Source: Chrysoporthe austroafricana
Lineage: Eukaryota > Ascomycota > Sordariomycetes > Diaporthales > Cryphonectriaceae
Length of the DNA: 64,000 nucleotides
Assembly (NCBI GenBank): GCA_001051155.2
Contig: JYIP02000005.1
Span: 1 to 64,000, forward strand
Direction: 5' to 3'
Positions within the stretch are counted from its first letter, which is position 1. The number at the start of each line of letters is the position of its first letter. The position numbers were made by a program, and so were the translations under genes. Below the pieces are notes generated by a model. It was given only the letters and a program-made list of their open reading frames with translations. It had not been told where the DNA came from and did no database searches. Shown here piece by piece: positions 42,564 through 57,302 of the stretch.

Positions 42564-42686
42564 TTTTAATAACTTTTGCTTAAAGATTGGTTTAATATTA
42601 TTCACTTTTAATAATATAGAAATACAATAGCTTTTCCCATTTTTATACTGTTTTCCTTTTAGCAGGTTAACCTTTAAGCTTTGTAA

Positions 42687-43163
42687 TGTTATAAACTAAC
42701 GGACGGTTTAAGTTATAAGAACAAACCGGATTAATAAATCCAAAACTAACGTAATACAGATTTAACATCCGATATAAAGAATCCACTTATATAAGAATAT
42801 TGGATATTCAGGATTATATAATTACAGGGTTAGGGTTAATTACTGCTATTACGGTAATTAAAATAATCGAATTACGATAATTATAGTAATTATTGTAATT
42901 TAAAACTGAAAAGCTAAATATATAAAATTGAATATTTCTTATTATTAAATAAGTTTTATAATTGCTTTTTAATTATTAATTTAAATATTTCTTTAAGTTT
43001 TACTTTTAAAGGAATATCCAAATAAATAATAAATATTCCGAAATATTTCTAATTACATTCAGAATTATATTTCCGTATACAAATAAATTATATTGCATAT
43101 TACTTTTATTTAATATAAACCTTTAATATATTAAGTATTTATATTATTTAAAAGTTTATTATA
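42687..43163 (+). repeat. 5' LTR of gypsy copy 2
   Basis: It starts TGTTATAAACTAACGGACGG right after the copy 0 leader and is 477 bp to TTTATTATA. A TATATAAG box precedes GGGTTAGGGTT at 42,827-42,837. Gag leader and gag sequence follow directly. Confidence 0.75.
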
Positions 43164-43700
43164 TTTTAATAACTCTTGCTTAAAGATTAATTTAATATTA
43201 TTTACTTTTAATAATACGGAAATACGATAGCTCTTTAGCAAACTCTTACTTTATTGCAAATAGGACTTTCTTAAGGAAAAGCTCCTTTTGCATTTCTTCT
43301 TCCTATTAACGAAAAATTTCTGGCTCAAAACTAGATTTTTTATAACTAATTAATCGAAATTAAAGCGGAAATTACCCGTTTTAATACCCTTTAACAAGCT
43401 AAAGCTTATAAGCTCGATAAGCCAAAATCTTATAATAATAAGCGTAGCGAATTTCAGGCTTTTCTTACTTAATATAAGGCTTATTTTTAGCATTACCGAT
43501 TCCAGTTTACTAGCGAAATAGATAAAATTGTCTTTGCAAGCAATTGCTTTGAAAGAATAGCCTTTTAGTAATGGGAACTTATTTTCCGCAATTATATAAA
43601 TAATACCCGCTTGGACCAGAATAATACGATTAAGGAAGACTTTAAGAAGTATTTAAATTTCGAAAGGTTCTTAAGGGAAACCTTTAGCGACCCAGATAAG
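43164..43700 (+). pseudogene. Gypsy copy 2: leader and first part of gag
   Basis: The + strand reads gag-like protein with TEITRFNTLQQAKAY-type sequence, then FQFTSEIDKIVFASNCF and FSDPDK, with stops. The frame stops at 43,700, where copy 1 is inserted, and resumes at 51,426. The same gag is readable in copies 1 and 3. Confidence 0.7.
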
Positions 43701-44181
43701 TATTATAAACTAACGTAGCACGAGAACAGACGCATAGCGGTAGGGTTACCCGAAACGGCCTTTTCGGAACAAAGAATTTACGGGTTAAAAGCAAACCGTT
43801 AATAAGCTTATATAAACCAGGGTTAAGGTTTGCTTAGCTCGCTTATATTGCTATTTAATATAAGCAAAACGGCTTATATCGCTTATATTATTATTTAATA
43901 TAAGTAAAACGGCTTATATCGCTTATATTGCTATTTAATATAAACAAAATTAAAGAGCTAAATATATAAAACTAAATATTTCTTACTATTAAATAGATTT
44001 TATAAGTTGCTTTTTAATTATTAATTTAAATATTAGTTTTATTATAATTAATATTTAATACAAATAGTAAATACTTTTAAAATTATATTTCTATATATAA
44101 ATAAATTATATTGCATACCGCTTTTGCTTAGCATAAACCTTTAATATACCAAGTATTTATATTATTTAAGTATTTATTATA
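43701..44181 (+). repeat. 5' LTR of nested gypsy copy 1, with 40-bp minisatellite
   Basis: It runs from TATTATAAAC to TTATTATA (481 bp). The terminal TA/TA replaces TG/CA by RIP transitions. It contains three 40-bp units of GCTTATATTGCTATTTAATA type from 43,841, and GGGTTAAGGTT at 43,820-43,830. The flanking 43,696-43,700 (ATAAG) is the target duplication. Confidence 0.8.
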
Positions 44182-47100
44182 TTTTAATAATTCTTGCTTA
44201 AAAATTGGTTTAATATTATTTACTTTTAGCAATACAGAAATACGATAGCTTTTTAACAAATACTTATTTCGTTTTAAATAAAACTTTCTTAAAGAGAAGC
44301 TCTTTCTATACCCTTTCCCTTTATTAACGAAAAGCTTTTAGTTCAAAACTAAACCCTTTATAACCAGTTAATCGAAATTAGAACGGAAATTACTTATCTT
44401 AATACCTTTTAGCAAGCTAAAGCATACAAATTCGATAAATTAAGCTTTTATAACAGCAAATACAGCAAATTCTAAGCCTTTCTTATTTAATGCAAAACTT
44501 ACTTCTAATACTATTGGTTTCAATTTACTAGCAAGATAAATAAAATTGTCCTTATAAGCAGTTATTTTGAAAAGATAGCCTTTCAATAATGGGAACTTAC
44601 TTTCTGCAATTATATGGATAATACTCGCTTGGATTAGAATAATATAACTAAAGAAGTTTTCAAGAAATATTCGAACTTCGAAAAGCTTTTTACTGAAACG
44701 TTTAGCGACTCAAATAAATAATGTACTGCTATCCGGAAGCTTAAGGAATTCTAATAAATAGGATTAGCAGCTAATTATATTATTAAGTTTCAATAAATTA
44801 TAGTTTATTTAAATTACGAAAATAATTTATTTATAAATTAATATTATAAAGAATTAAAAGATAATATAAAAAATAAATTTTATAAAATAAATTGCTTAAA
44901 TAATTTTAATAAATATATTAGCATAGCAATTAAAATTAATAATCGATTATATAAATAATGCTAGCAATATATTAAGAAATAGTTTATTTTAAAATTTTAA
45001 ATTAATATAAAATGCTTCCGATATAACGGATAGCGTTAAAGAAATTAATGAAATATAGCTTAAAACGGTATAATATATGCAGGACTTATAGAATTAAATG
45101 CAATATAAAAAAGCTTTAGCAGAAAGCAATTTCGCATATTTAATTGCTATAATTATAATAAAGCAAAATATATAATAAAAGAATATTAGCAATTATAATA
45201 AAACTATTAAAGTTAAAAACCTATTTTAGCAGAAAAAATGCTTAATGTTATATAATAAAAGGACGAATTACTTGTTAAATATGCTTTTCTAAAATAAGTA
45301 TCGGACTTTAATAAAAAATATAATAGTTTTAATTAAACTGCTTATTATAATAACTATTGCTTAATGCACTTTTCGAATAAAGAAAATAGGAACTAGTTCC
45401 TATATATATTAAAAGGCAAGAAGCAATTAGCAATAAAAAATATTAAAATAAATGCTATATTCGATTATTCTATTAATTTATTAAGAAAGATTGCTAATAA
45501 ATACGATTATTTACTCAATAATAATTCCGAATTAATAAGGATTATTAATTAAAAGGAATATGAAAAAAATAAAAGAAAATATTTTTAATTATATTAGATA
45601 AATTGCTTAGCAGAAAAACTTTTCAGCAAAACTTTAAAACTAATAACTTTTAGAAAAGAAAAAAACTCTTAAAATTAATAAACTTATAAATTACTAGAAT
45701 TTATTACTTTTAATATAAAGAATAAAGAAAATGCTATAAAATTACTTATAAAATATATATTTCTAAAAGCAATTAAATATTATATTTATAAAATAATATT
45801 AAACGAAATATTAAAATATTAACAATTATAAAATTATAAATATTAGCAATATAAAAACGAAAAAGTTAATCCTTTATCTTTTAAATATTATAAACTATTA
45901 TAAATTTTATATGCTTATAATAATTGCTAAATATATTTTTCAGAAAAAGTATTAAATAATTAGTTTTTAATAAAAGAATTATAAAGTAGCTTTTAAATAT
46001 ATAAAGAAGTTAACTTGCAATACAAAATAGTATTGAATAAATTCGAATATTTTATATATATAAAATTATTTAAAAACTTCTTTTGAAAATATTTTAATAA
46101 ACAAATTGAATAATAGCAATATTAAATAAAAACATGCAAAGTTTATATAAGCAAGAAGCTTTATATATAGCATTAACGAATAAATTTTGAAAGCTTTAGC
46201 AAATATAACCGAAAGCAAAAGCGCATATATAGCATAAAATAAATTAAAGAACTAGCATAGCAAATAGCTTAAAGCTTTAAATAAACTTTAAAAACTTTAA
46301 AAAATAAAGAATGCTTATAATAAAATAATAAATATTCGGATTTATTAAGTCTTTAAGCTTAATAGCGAATGCAAGCTAAAAGTATATTAAAATATCGGTA
46401 TAAATTAATAAGCAAATATATAACGCGCTATTAAATAATAGCGCTTAAAGAAACTTTATTTCATTACGAATTATTAATTAAGCATATATTATATAGAAAT
46501 AGAAAAGTAATCCGTATATATTATATATTATAAAAGGAAAACCGGTTTTTTATAATTAAAATATAATCGATATAAAAACTAATTATTTACTTATTTTGAT
46601 TTAAAGATATATAATAAACTTAACTTTTAATATTATAAGCATAGCAAAATATAATATAATTATAGAATTACTTTAGCTTAAAAAGCATAATTTTCGAATC
46701 GATTAAACTATTAATTAGATTTATTAAAATAATATTATACTTTAAGAGATAATTGCAATTAAAAGCGTAAAGCGAAATTTAATTATTAAATAAAGCTTAA
46801 AAACTAGCTTTTAAACGAATATTTATATTACTTTTAAATTAATAAGAATTAATAGCTTATAGAAAAGGATTATATAATAGCTAAACTTTAAAGAATAAAA
46901 TAGCAATAAGTTAATTCAATAAATAAATAAATGCTAATACGAATGCTTGGCTTAATATAAGATAAAATGGTAAAGTTAAATATTATAAAAAGAGAATAAG
47001 CAATTCTTTTTAAATTACGAATGAAATTTAAAAGCTTTAATATGCAAAATATAGAAATTTAAAAGAAATAAAAACGAAAAAAGAATAGCAAAACAATACT

Positions 47101-50100
47101 TTCTATTCTTATAAATAATAAATATAAAAAACGGATTAAAGCTAAAATTCAAAAATATATTAAAAGAGTATTATAAGTTTAAAGAAATCTTTATACTTAA
47201 AAGAAATATAAGATTTCTAGCATATAAACTATACGATTACAAAATCCTTTTTAAACCGGGAATATAATTAGCATTTAAGCTAATTTACGGATTAAACGAA
47301 ATACGATTCGAAATATTTAAAGAATACTTTAACGAATAATTAAAGAAAAGATTTATACGGAAATCTTATTTATTAACAAAATATCCGATTTTATTTATAT
47401 TAAAAAAGAATGGAAAGCTATAATTTTATATAAATTATAAGCAGCTTAATAATATTATTATTAAAAATCGATACCCGTTATTATTATTAAAAGAATTGCA
47501 TAATAAATTTTGCAATGCAAGTTAATTTATAGCATTTAACTTATAAGAAAAATATATATATACTTGTATTAAAAAAATATAAATAAAAAATAATATTTAA
47601 AATACGTTATAAGCATTATAAATACCTTATTATGCTATTTAATTTAATTAATGCTTTAATATCTTTTTAAAAATATATAAATTATATTTTGCAAAAATAT
47701 TTAAATTATTTTATTATCGTTTATTTCAATAATATTTTAATTTATTTTAAGGATTTTAAAATATATAAATAGCATATTAAGCAAGTGCTATAAATTTTTA
47801 AAAATAATAAATTCTTTATTAATAAAGAAAAAAGCTACTTTTATATATAAAAAGTCGATTATTTTAAATATATTATTAAGCTTAATAGTATTAAAATATA
47901 AAAAGATAAAGTTAAAGCAATACGAAATTAGCTGCAACTTTAAAATATTATAAGCATTAAGTTATTTTTCGAATATATTAACTTTTATTAATAATTTATT
48001 AAAAGATATATAGAAATTACTAGATTATTAATAAAGCTAATTAAGAAAAATAGGAAATTTGAATAAATAAATAAAGAGCAAAAAGCATTTAATATATTTA
48101 AAAAACGAATTATATAAAATCCGATATTGTAAAAAGCAAATTCAGTACGGCTATTCGAAATTAATATAAATATATTAATATACGCTATTAGCAGTAAACT
48201 TATTTAACGAAATAATTAAGAAAAGCTATACTTTATTGCAAATTTTAATAAAAAGCTTAATAAATTAAAATTTAAATACGCTATATTAAATTAAGAACTT
48301 ATAATAATAGTATATGCGTTTTAAAAATAAAAATACTATTTAATTAATGCAAAATAACCGATTTAAGTCTTTACGGATTATAAAAACTTTGCAACCTTTA
48401 TAATTATAAAAATATTTAATAAGAAATAAGTTAAATAAGCAAAATACTTATTATAGTTTAATATTAAAATTATTTATATTTCCGGAAAAGAAAATATTAA
48501 AGCAAATACGCTTAGCAAAAGAGCAAATTACAAATCGGAAAGAGAAATTAAAGAATAAACTCTTTTTAATATCGATAAAGAAAGCAACTTCGTATAATAA
48601 TAAAAAATTAATACGATTGTCAAAATCGAATTTCAAAATAAATAATCGGAAGAAATAACTTTTAAAAAATAAAACTAATATATCCGGAATATATATAGCG
48701 CGCTAATATACGGGCATTAAAGAATTAACGCAATTTATAAGCGCATATAGCGATAATAAAACCCGTTAGAATTTAAGCGAAAAATTTAAAGGATTATTAA
48801 GCAATATAGCAATTGCAAAAAGAATAAATTAAAGCGATATTAATTTTACGGATTATTATAATCTTTATTAATATTTAAGATTATTTGGTTATTTATTAAT
48901 TTAAATTTTATTATAAAGCTATTGTTCTTTCGAAAATCTTTAACCGGAATGCTATTTAATAGCATTTTAATAATAATATACCGGTTAAGCAAATACGCTT
49001 ATTTTATTCTTTATAAAAAAGCAAATACTATAAAAGATTTTGCTTATATATTTTTTAAAATAATAATAGTTTAATATAATATATTATAAGAAATTATTAG
49101 CAATAGAAATAAAAAGTTTATATTAAATTTCTAAGTTTTGCTTATAAAATATTTAAGAATATAGCTTAAAATATTAACGGCTTATTATTTATAAATAAAT
49201 AAATAAAAGGAAAAACTTAATTAAATCTTAAAATAATATTTATAATTTTATATAAATTACGATTAAAATAATTAAATAAAGCTATTATTGATAATATAGT
49301 TTGCATATAATAATATAAATATTAATATAATAAAAAAGTTTTTATTTTTCTTGCTATATAAACGAAACCTTATAGCTTATAATAAAGCTTTATTAAAAGC
49401 AAATACGGAAGCGGCAAATAAGAAAGCTAAGAGAATTAAGAAAATTTACGAAAAAGTTTAATAAGAATTAAAATTTATTAAAGAACGAATAATTAAATAT
49501 ATTAACTTTAAAAGGATTGAAAGATTAACTTTTAAGAAAAAGGATATAGCTTATATTTTTCAATAGAAAAAATATAATATTAGCAGATTTAATAGGAAAT
49601 TCGATTATAAAAAGCTAAAATTATATAAAATCTTTAAGAAAATTTCGAATATTAATTACGAATTTGATTTACTTTATAAAATGAAAATATATTTAGTATT
49701 TTATATTTCGCAATTAAAACCGGTAGCTTTAAGAAAAAAACTTGCAGAAAATATTATTTTAATAGCAAATAAAAATAAAAAAAAATATAAAGTTAAACGA
49801 ATTTTCAAATATAAAAGAACGAAATATATTTTAAAATACTTTATTAAATGGAAAAACTATTTAATATCGGAAAACTTATAAGAATAAAAAAAAAACTTTA
49901 GCAATTGCAAAGAATTTTTGCAATAATACGATAAAAAACAATTCGAATATAAAATTCTAATAAAATATATAATTAATAAAGAAAATTGCAAAAACCGAAT
50001 AAGCTATAAATTATTCTATATTAATTATATTAATAAGAATAAAAAAAACTATTTTAAAATATTTAAAAACTAATTAAAAAACTTAATTAAATAATAATTT

Positions 50101-50979
50101 AATTAAGCAAAAAGCTTAATTATTTAAAATAATTAAATATTAGAAAAATTAATTAAATAATTTGAAAATTAATTAATTAAAAGAAATATAATTAAAAAGT
50201 TAATTTATTAATTAATATATAAAATAATTAAAAGAAAAAATAATTAAATAAAAATTAAATAGAAAATTATATTAATTAAAAAGCAAATAGCTTATTTTTA
50301 AACCTTAAAGCGGTATTAATAAACGCTATACTATTTTTGGTTAAAAAATCTAGCTAATTTATATTATTCAATTCTTGCAAAAAGGATTCGGGAAAAATTT
50401 TAAAAAACGAACTTTTAAAAACCGATATATTAACCTTTCGGGCAGCAGCTTTAGCAGCCTTAACGCAATTCAGATTTTCCATATAAATTAAGCTATAACA
50501 AATTGTATGCTTTATTTTCTTAAATTATATTTTTTTCTATTTTCGCTTTTAGTCGATTTTAATTATTAAAGCTTATAGCTTGCTATTTAAACCCTTTATT
50601 TTATTTTCCAGTTTTCGGTATTATTTAGCAATTTCCCTTAGCTTTGCAAGAATAAAGTTAAATATATTGCATTTAAAACGATTCAAACAGATATATTCGA
50701 AATAGCGGGATAAGTTTTAAAAAAAAACTTAATAAAAAGGAAAGCTTTAACTCTTATAAAAAGAGCAGGTTAGCATTTCGAAAAAATTAGCAAGGATTTT
50801 AGCAATAAAGGAATCTCGCTTTGAAATACACTTAAAGCAATTAAAAGAAAATTTCAAAACCCGAATTTTCGCAATTCTATTTAATATAATAAATTAGAAA
50901 AATACGATTTAAAATAAAAGTATTAAGCAAAATTACTTATAAAAAATCTTTAAAATAAAGATTATAAGAAAAGGAATAA
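44182..50979 (+). pseudogene. Gypsy copy 1 internal region (gag-pol, chromodomain), strongly RIP-mutated
   Basis: On the + strand, gag lies at about 44,340-45,250 with a damaged CCHC knuckle near 45,135-45,180. RT is near 47,420-47,760 (NNIIIKNRYPLLLLKELHNKF), RNase H near 48,150-48,450 and integrase near 48,750-49,500. The C-terminal open segment at 49,681-49,881 reads VFYISQLKPVAL and then a chromodomain-like KRIFKYKRTKYILKYFIKW, which places the element among the chromoviruses. At 50,280-50,900 lies the RIP-decayed counterpart of the antisense ORF. Stops occur every few codons; nothing is functional. Confidence 0.8.
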
Positions 50980-51420
50980 TATTATAAATTAATATAATAT
51001 AAAAATAAATATATAGCGGTAAAGTTATTTAAAATAGCTTTTTCGGAAGAAAGAATTTATAAGTTAAAAGCAAATTATTAATAAGCTTATATAAGCTAAA
51101 GTTAAAGTTTGCTTAGCTTATTTATATTGCTATTTAATATAAGCACAACGGCTTATATTGTTTATATTGCTATTTAATATAAATAAAATTAAAGAATTAA
51201 ATATATAAAACTGAATATTTTTTATTATTAAATAAATTTTATAAGTTATTCTTTAATTATTAATTTAAGTATTAATTTTATTATAGTTAATATTTAATAC
51301 AAATAGTAAATACTTTTAAAATTATATTTTTATATATAAGTAAATTATATTATATACCGCTTTTACTTAATATAAACTTTTAACGTATTAAATACTTATA
51401 TTATTTAAATGCTTATTATA
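50980..51420 (+). repeat. 3' LTR of nested gypsy copy 1
   Basis: It is 441 bp, from TATTATAAATT to GCTTATTATA. It has two 40-bp minisatellite units (from 51,120) against three in the 5' LTR, which exactly explains the 40-bp length difference. ATAAA at 51,421-51,425 is the other half of the target duplication. Confidence 0.8.
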
Positions 51421-51425
51421 ATAAA

Positions 51426-54400
51426 TAACGTATTGCTATTTGGAAACTTAAAGAATTTTAATAATTAAAATCGGCAGCCGATTATATTATTAAGTTTCGA
51501 CAAATCGTAATTTATTTAAATTATAAAAATAACTTACTTATAAACTAATATTATAAAGGATTAAAAGATAATATAAAAAACGAATTTTATAAAGTAAATC
51601 GCTTAAATAACTGTAATAAATATATTAATATAATAATTAAAATCGATAATCGATTATACGAATAATGCTAATAATATATTAAGAAATAATTTATTTTTAA
51701 GTTTTAAGCAAATACGGAATATTTTTAATATAATAAAAAGCGTTAAAGAAATTAACGAAATATAGCTTAAAATAACATTATATATGCAAGACTTATAAAG
51801 TTAAATATAATGCAAAAGAGCTTTAGCAAAAAATAACTTTATATATTTAATTGTTATAATTATAAGAAAGCAAAATATATAATAAAGGAATATTAGCAAT
51901 TATAATAAAACTATTAAAGTTAGAAATTCGTTTTAGAAAAACAATAGCTAAATATTACGAAATAAGAAAATAATTAGCTTATTAAATAAACCTTTCCGAA
52001 ATAAGCATTAAACTTTAATAAAAAATATAATAATTTTAATTAAACTGCTTATTATAACGATTATTGCTTAATATACTTTTCGGATAAAAAAAGCAAGAAT
52101 TCGTTTTTATGCATATTAAAAGGCAGAAAATAACTAACAATAAGAAATATTAAAATAAACGTTAAGTTCGATTGCTTTACCGATTTATTAAAGAAAATCG
52201 CTAGCAAATATAATTATTTGCTAAATAACGATTTAAAATTTAAAAGAATTGCCGATAAAGAATTCAAAACTTAAATAATAGCAACTTTAAAAGAAAAAGA
52301 AGTTTTTTAAAATTAATAAATATACGAATTACCGAAACCCGTTACTTTTAATATAGAAAATAAAGAAAACGCTATAAAATTATTTCTAAAATGCATACTT
52401 TTAAAAATAATAAAATATTACATTTATAGAATAATATTAAATAAAGCATTAAAATATTAATAATTGCAAAGTTATAAATATTAATAGTATAAAAACGAAA
52501 GAATTAATTTATTATTTTATAAGCATTATAAATTAGCATAAATTTCGTATATTTATAATAATTGCAAAATATATTTCTCGGAAAAAATATAAAATATTTG
52601 GTTTTTAATAAAAGAATTATAAAAAATCTTTAAAGCATATAAAGAAATTAACTTATAATGCCAAATAATATTGAATAAATTCGAGCATATTGTATATATA
52701 AAACTCCTTAAAAGTTTATTTCGAAAATACTTGGATAAGCAAATTAAGTAATAGGAATATTAAATAGAAAAATGCGAAATTTATATTAGCAAAAAGCTTT
52801 ATATATAGCATTAGCAAATAGATTTCGAAAGCCTTTATAAATGCAATTAAAAGCAAAAGCGCATATATAATATAAAATAAGTTAAAAAGCTAATATAATA
52901 AGCAGTTTAAAGCTTTAAACAAATTACGGAAGCTTTAAAAAATAAAAAATGCTTATAATAGAATAATAAACGTTCGGACTTATTAAATCTTTAACTTTAA
53001 TAATAAATATAAGTTAAAAGCATATTAAAATATTAATGCAAATTAACAAGCAAATATATAATATATTATTAAATAATAGCGTTTAAAGAAATTTTATTTT
53101 ATTAAAAATTATTAATTAAGCGCATATTATATAAAAATGGAAAAAGAACCCGTATATATTATATATTATAAAAGGAAAACCGGTTATTTATAATTAAAAT
53201 ATAATCGATACGGAAATTAATTATCTATTTATTTCGATTTAAAAATATATAATAAATTTAACTTTCGATATTATAAAAATAGCAAAATATAATATAATTA
53301 TAAGATTACTTTAGCTTAAAAAGCATAACTTTCGAATTGATTGGACTATTAATTAAATCTATTAAGATAATATTATATTTCAGAAAATAATTGCAATTAA
53401 AAGCGCAAAGCGAAATCCAATTATTAAATAAGATTAAAGGAAAGGCTTTCAAACGGATATTTATAATACTTCCAAATTAACAAGGATTAATAGCTTATAG
53501 AAAAGGATTATAATAACTTCGAACTTTTAGAAAAAAAATAAAGCTAGATTAAAATAATAAGCGAACGATAATCGATTAAAAGGCTCGATTTAGCGCAAAA
53601 TAACAATTAGCAGCCAGATTGCTAAAAGAAAAAACCCGCAAAAGGAAAACCGAAAGTTCTTCTCGAATTCGGATAAATATTCCGAAATATTTAAACAAAA
53701 AAGAAAGAAACTAAGCTATAATACTTTAATAATAATTTCTTATAACTTAAAAAGTAGCGAAACCAAAAATGCTTAATAATACTTAATATTTTTTTAAATT
53801 GCAAAAATAAAAGCAAAATGAAAATTAGAACTTAAAAATATCCCGAAAGAATATTAGAAATTCATATAACTATTTTTAAAAAGGTTCAAAAATAAATTTC
53901 CAGAATACGGATTATATAATTATAAAATCCTATTAAAGGAAAGAAAGCAGCTAAAGTTCTTTTTTATTTATAAGTTAAATAAAATAAAATTCGAAATATT
54001 CAGAAAATATTTCGACAAATAATTTAAAAAAGAATATATTCGATTTTTATACTTTTTAACAAAATACTTTATACTTTTTATACTTAAGAAAATAGCAAAC
54101 TATAATTATATATAAATTATAAATAGTTTAATAATATTATTATTAAGAACTGCTATTCTTTATTATTAGTTAAAGAAATGCGAAATTAATTACGAAACGC
54201 GAAATAATTTACGATATTTAACCTTAAAAAAGGATATTATTATATCCGTATTAAAGAAGAAAAGAAATAGAAAATAGCATTTAAAATATATTACAAATAT
54301 TTTAAATATTTAATTATGCTTTTTGGATTAACTAATATACCCGTATTTTTTTAAGAAATAATAAATTATATTTTCCGCAAATATTTCGATACGATATGCA

Positions 54401-56738
54401 TTATTTATTTCGATAATATTCTTATTTATTCCAGAACCTTTAATAAATATAAAATATATATAAAAGAGATTTTATAAACGTTTTAAAATAATAAAATGCT
54501 AATAGAACTTAATAAGAGTTATTTTTATATTTAAAAAGTTAATTACTTTAAATATACGATCGAATTAAATAAGCTTTAAATATAAATTGCAAAAATCCAA
54601 GCAATTAAGAATTAGCTTATATCGAAAATAATTAAAAATATTAAAGCTTTTCAAAAATATTATAATTACTATTAGCAATTTATTAATAATTATAGTAAAA
54701 TTATAATACTTTTAACGGACTTTATTAAGAAAGATATAGGTTTCTTATAAGGAAAAAACTAGCAAGAAGCATTCGAATGCATTCGATCGGAATTCGGTAA
54801 GAAACTTATTTTCTAAAAAGCAAACCTTTCTAAAGAGTTCGAGCTATATACGGACGCTTTAAACTATGCACTCGGCAGAAATCTAATATAACGGGACAAA
54901 TAAAGACAATTACAATTTATCGTATATTTTAGTAAAAAAACTAAACGGACCAGAAAAGCAATACGGAATTCCAAATAAAGAATTAATAGCAATAGTATAT
55001 ACATTCCAAAAATAGCAATACTATTTAATCGGCGCAAAATACCCGATTAAAGTCTTTACGGATTATAAGAATCTTATAACGTTTATTACGATAAAAGCGT
55101 TAAATAAGCGATAGGTAAAATGGACAGAGTTTTTTTCCCAATTTGATATTAAAATTAATTATATTCAAGGAAAATAGAACTTAAGAGCAAATGCTTTAAG
55201 CAGAAGATCCGACTATATTTCAGAATTAAAGATTCAATAATGGATATTATTAGCCGAGAATAAAGAAGGAAACCTTATACAAATACGAGAGATTAATATA
55301 ACTCTTAAAGTCGAGCTTTAAAATAAGCAACTAGAAAAAATAACTTTTGAAAAATAAAATTAATATATTCGAAATGTATATAGCGTACTAGCATACGAAT
55401 ACTAAAGAGTTAGCGCAATTTATAAATATATATAATAATAATAAAACTTGCTAAAATTTAAGTAAAGAATCCAGAAAATTATTAAGCAATATAACAAATG
55501 CAAAAAGAATAAATTAAAACGATATTAACCTTACGGACTGCTATAATCTTTATTAATACTTAAATTTATTTGTTTATTTATTAGCTTAAACTTTATTATT
55601 AAGCTACTATTCTTTCGAAAACCTTTAATTAAAGTGCAATATAATAGCATTTTAATAATAATATGCCGATTGAATAAGTATATATATTTTATTCCTTATA
55701 AGAAAGCAAGTATTGCAAAAGATTTTATATATGCGTTTTTCAAAACGGTAATAGCTTAGCATAATATATTGCAAGAAATTATTAGCAATAAGAATAGGAA
55801 GTTCGTATTAAACTTTTAAATTTTGCTTACGAAATATTTAAAAATATAATTCAAAATATTAATAGCTTATTATTTGCAAACAAACGGATAAATAAAAAAA
55901 CTTAATTAAGTTTTAAAATAATACTTACAATTTTATATAAATTACGATTAAAATAATTGAATAGAATTATTACTAATAATATAATTTGTATATAATAATG
56001 CGAATATTAGCATAATAAAGAAATTATTATTCTTTATATTATATAAACGAAATCTTATAGCTTATAACGAAATATTGCTAAAAGCAAATATAAAAGCAGC
56101 AAATAAGAAAGTTAAAAAGATTAAAAAAATTTACGAAAAAATCCGATAAGAATTAGAATTCATTAAAAAACAAATAATTAGATACGCTAATTCTAAAAAG
56201 ATCGAAAGACTAATTTTTAAAAAAGGGGATATAGCTTATATTTTTCAATGCAAAAAATATAATATTAGCAAACTTAATAAGAAGCTCGATTATAAGAAGC
56301 TAAAACTATATAAAATTCTTAAGAAAATCTCGAATATTAATTACGAACTTAAATTACCTTATAGAATAAAAATATACCCAGTATTTTATATCTTGCAATT
56401 AGAATTAATAGCTTTAGAAGAAAAACTTGCAAAAGATATTATTTTAATAACGGATAAAAATAAATAAGAATACGAAATTAAACGAGTTCTTAAATACAGA
56501 AAATCAAAGCATATTTTAAAATACCTTATAAAATAAAAAGGTTATTCAATATCGGAAAACTTATAGAAACCAAAAGAAAACCTTAGCAATTGCAAGGAAT
56601 TTCTGCAATAATACGATAAAAAACAATTCGAATTTAAAACTCTAATAAAATATATAACTAATAAAAGAGATTGCAAGAACTAATAAGCTACGAACTACTT
56701 TATATTAACCATATTAATAGGAATTAAATAAATAACCC
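51426..56738 (+). pseudogene. Gypsy copy 2: rest of gag, pol and chromodomain
   Basis: The gag interrupted at 43,700 resumes here with ACGTATTGCTATTTGGAAAC, matching the uninterrupted copy 3 at about 59,140. On the + strand RT is near 54,110-54,480, RNase H near 54,800-55,160 (with the D-A-L-N-Y-A region near 54,855) and integrase near 55,500-56,100. The integrase C-terminus with its chromodomain-like tail is near 56,330-56,560. RIP damage is moderate, with many stops. Confidence 0.75.
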
Positions 56739-57302
56739 TTAAAAACTACTTACGGGACTATCGTTAGGCCTAATAGCCCCGGATGCTGAAAACCTTACAA
56801 AACCCGATAAGTCCTTTGCAAGTAACGAAAACTGATTCCAGAATAAGGAATTATCTAATAACAAAAAAGGCTCGGCAGCTATTATCTCCCGCAATAAAGA
56901 AATCCGGGATTCTTTATCCCGACGCTCCTTTTCTTCCAGCTTGTCTAGAGATTGCAAACCTTGGGCAACTATTTTCGCACCCCGCTTACGCAAGGCACGC
57001 TTCGTTTTACGAAAACGCACGAGGCGAGCAGTAGCCTCATTCAACTTGCGCTGAAGCTCGAGGAAACCCTCTTTAGCCTCAACCTCCTCCCGCTCGACAT
57101 CCTCAATAGCGGTAGTAATACGAGATACTGGGAAAGATTAGTACGGAAAACAAGGAGGCGGCTTACGGCGAAACTTACGAGACGCAAGCGGCATACCAAT
57201 ACTATCGCAAGTACGGGTACGACAGACGCAATTCGAATAGCGCTTCGAACCTTCTATTATACGACATTCCAACTTGCGAGAAATATAGGAGGAATAAGGC
57301 AT
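56739..57302 (-). pseudogene. Antisense ORF between pol and 3' LTR of gypsy copy 2, nearly intact
   Basis: From the ATG at 57,302 a 188-codon minus-strand frame reaches a stop at 56,739, broken only by TAA at 57,140-57,138. That codon is probably CAA changed by RIP. The predicted protein begins MPYSSYISRKLECRI, has a Cys-rich basic part (CVCRTRTCDS, then SRKFRRKPPP), and continues as a long charged coiled coil (EDVEREEVEAKEG; LQSLDKLEEKERR). It ends with a hydrophobic FLLLDNSLFWNQFSLLAKDL segment. It runs opposite to gag-pol. Decayed counterparts occupy the same place at 4,830-5,450 and 50,280-50,900. Family and role are unknown to me; a gag-regulating, nucleic-acid-binding or host-derived protein are all open options. 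The block is visibly less AT-rich than the surrounding element. Confidence 0.65.

Noticed and set aside
43841..43950. CRISPR-like array
   Set aside because: It is a 40-bp direct tandem repeat without spacers inside a fungal LTR. The genome is eukaryotic.
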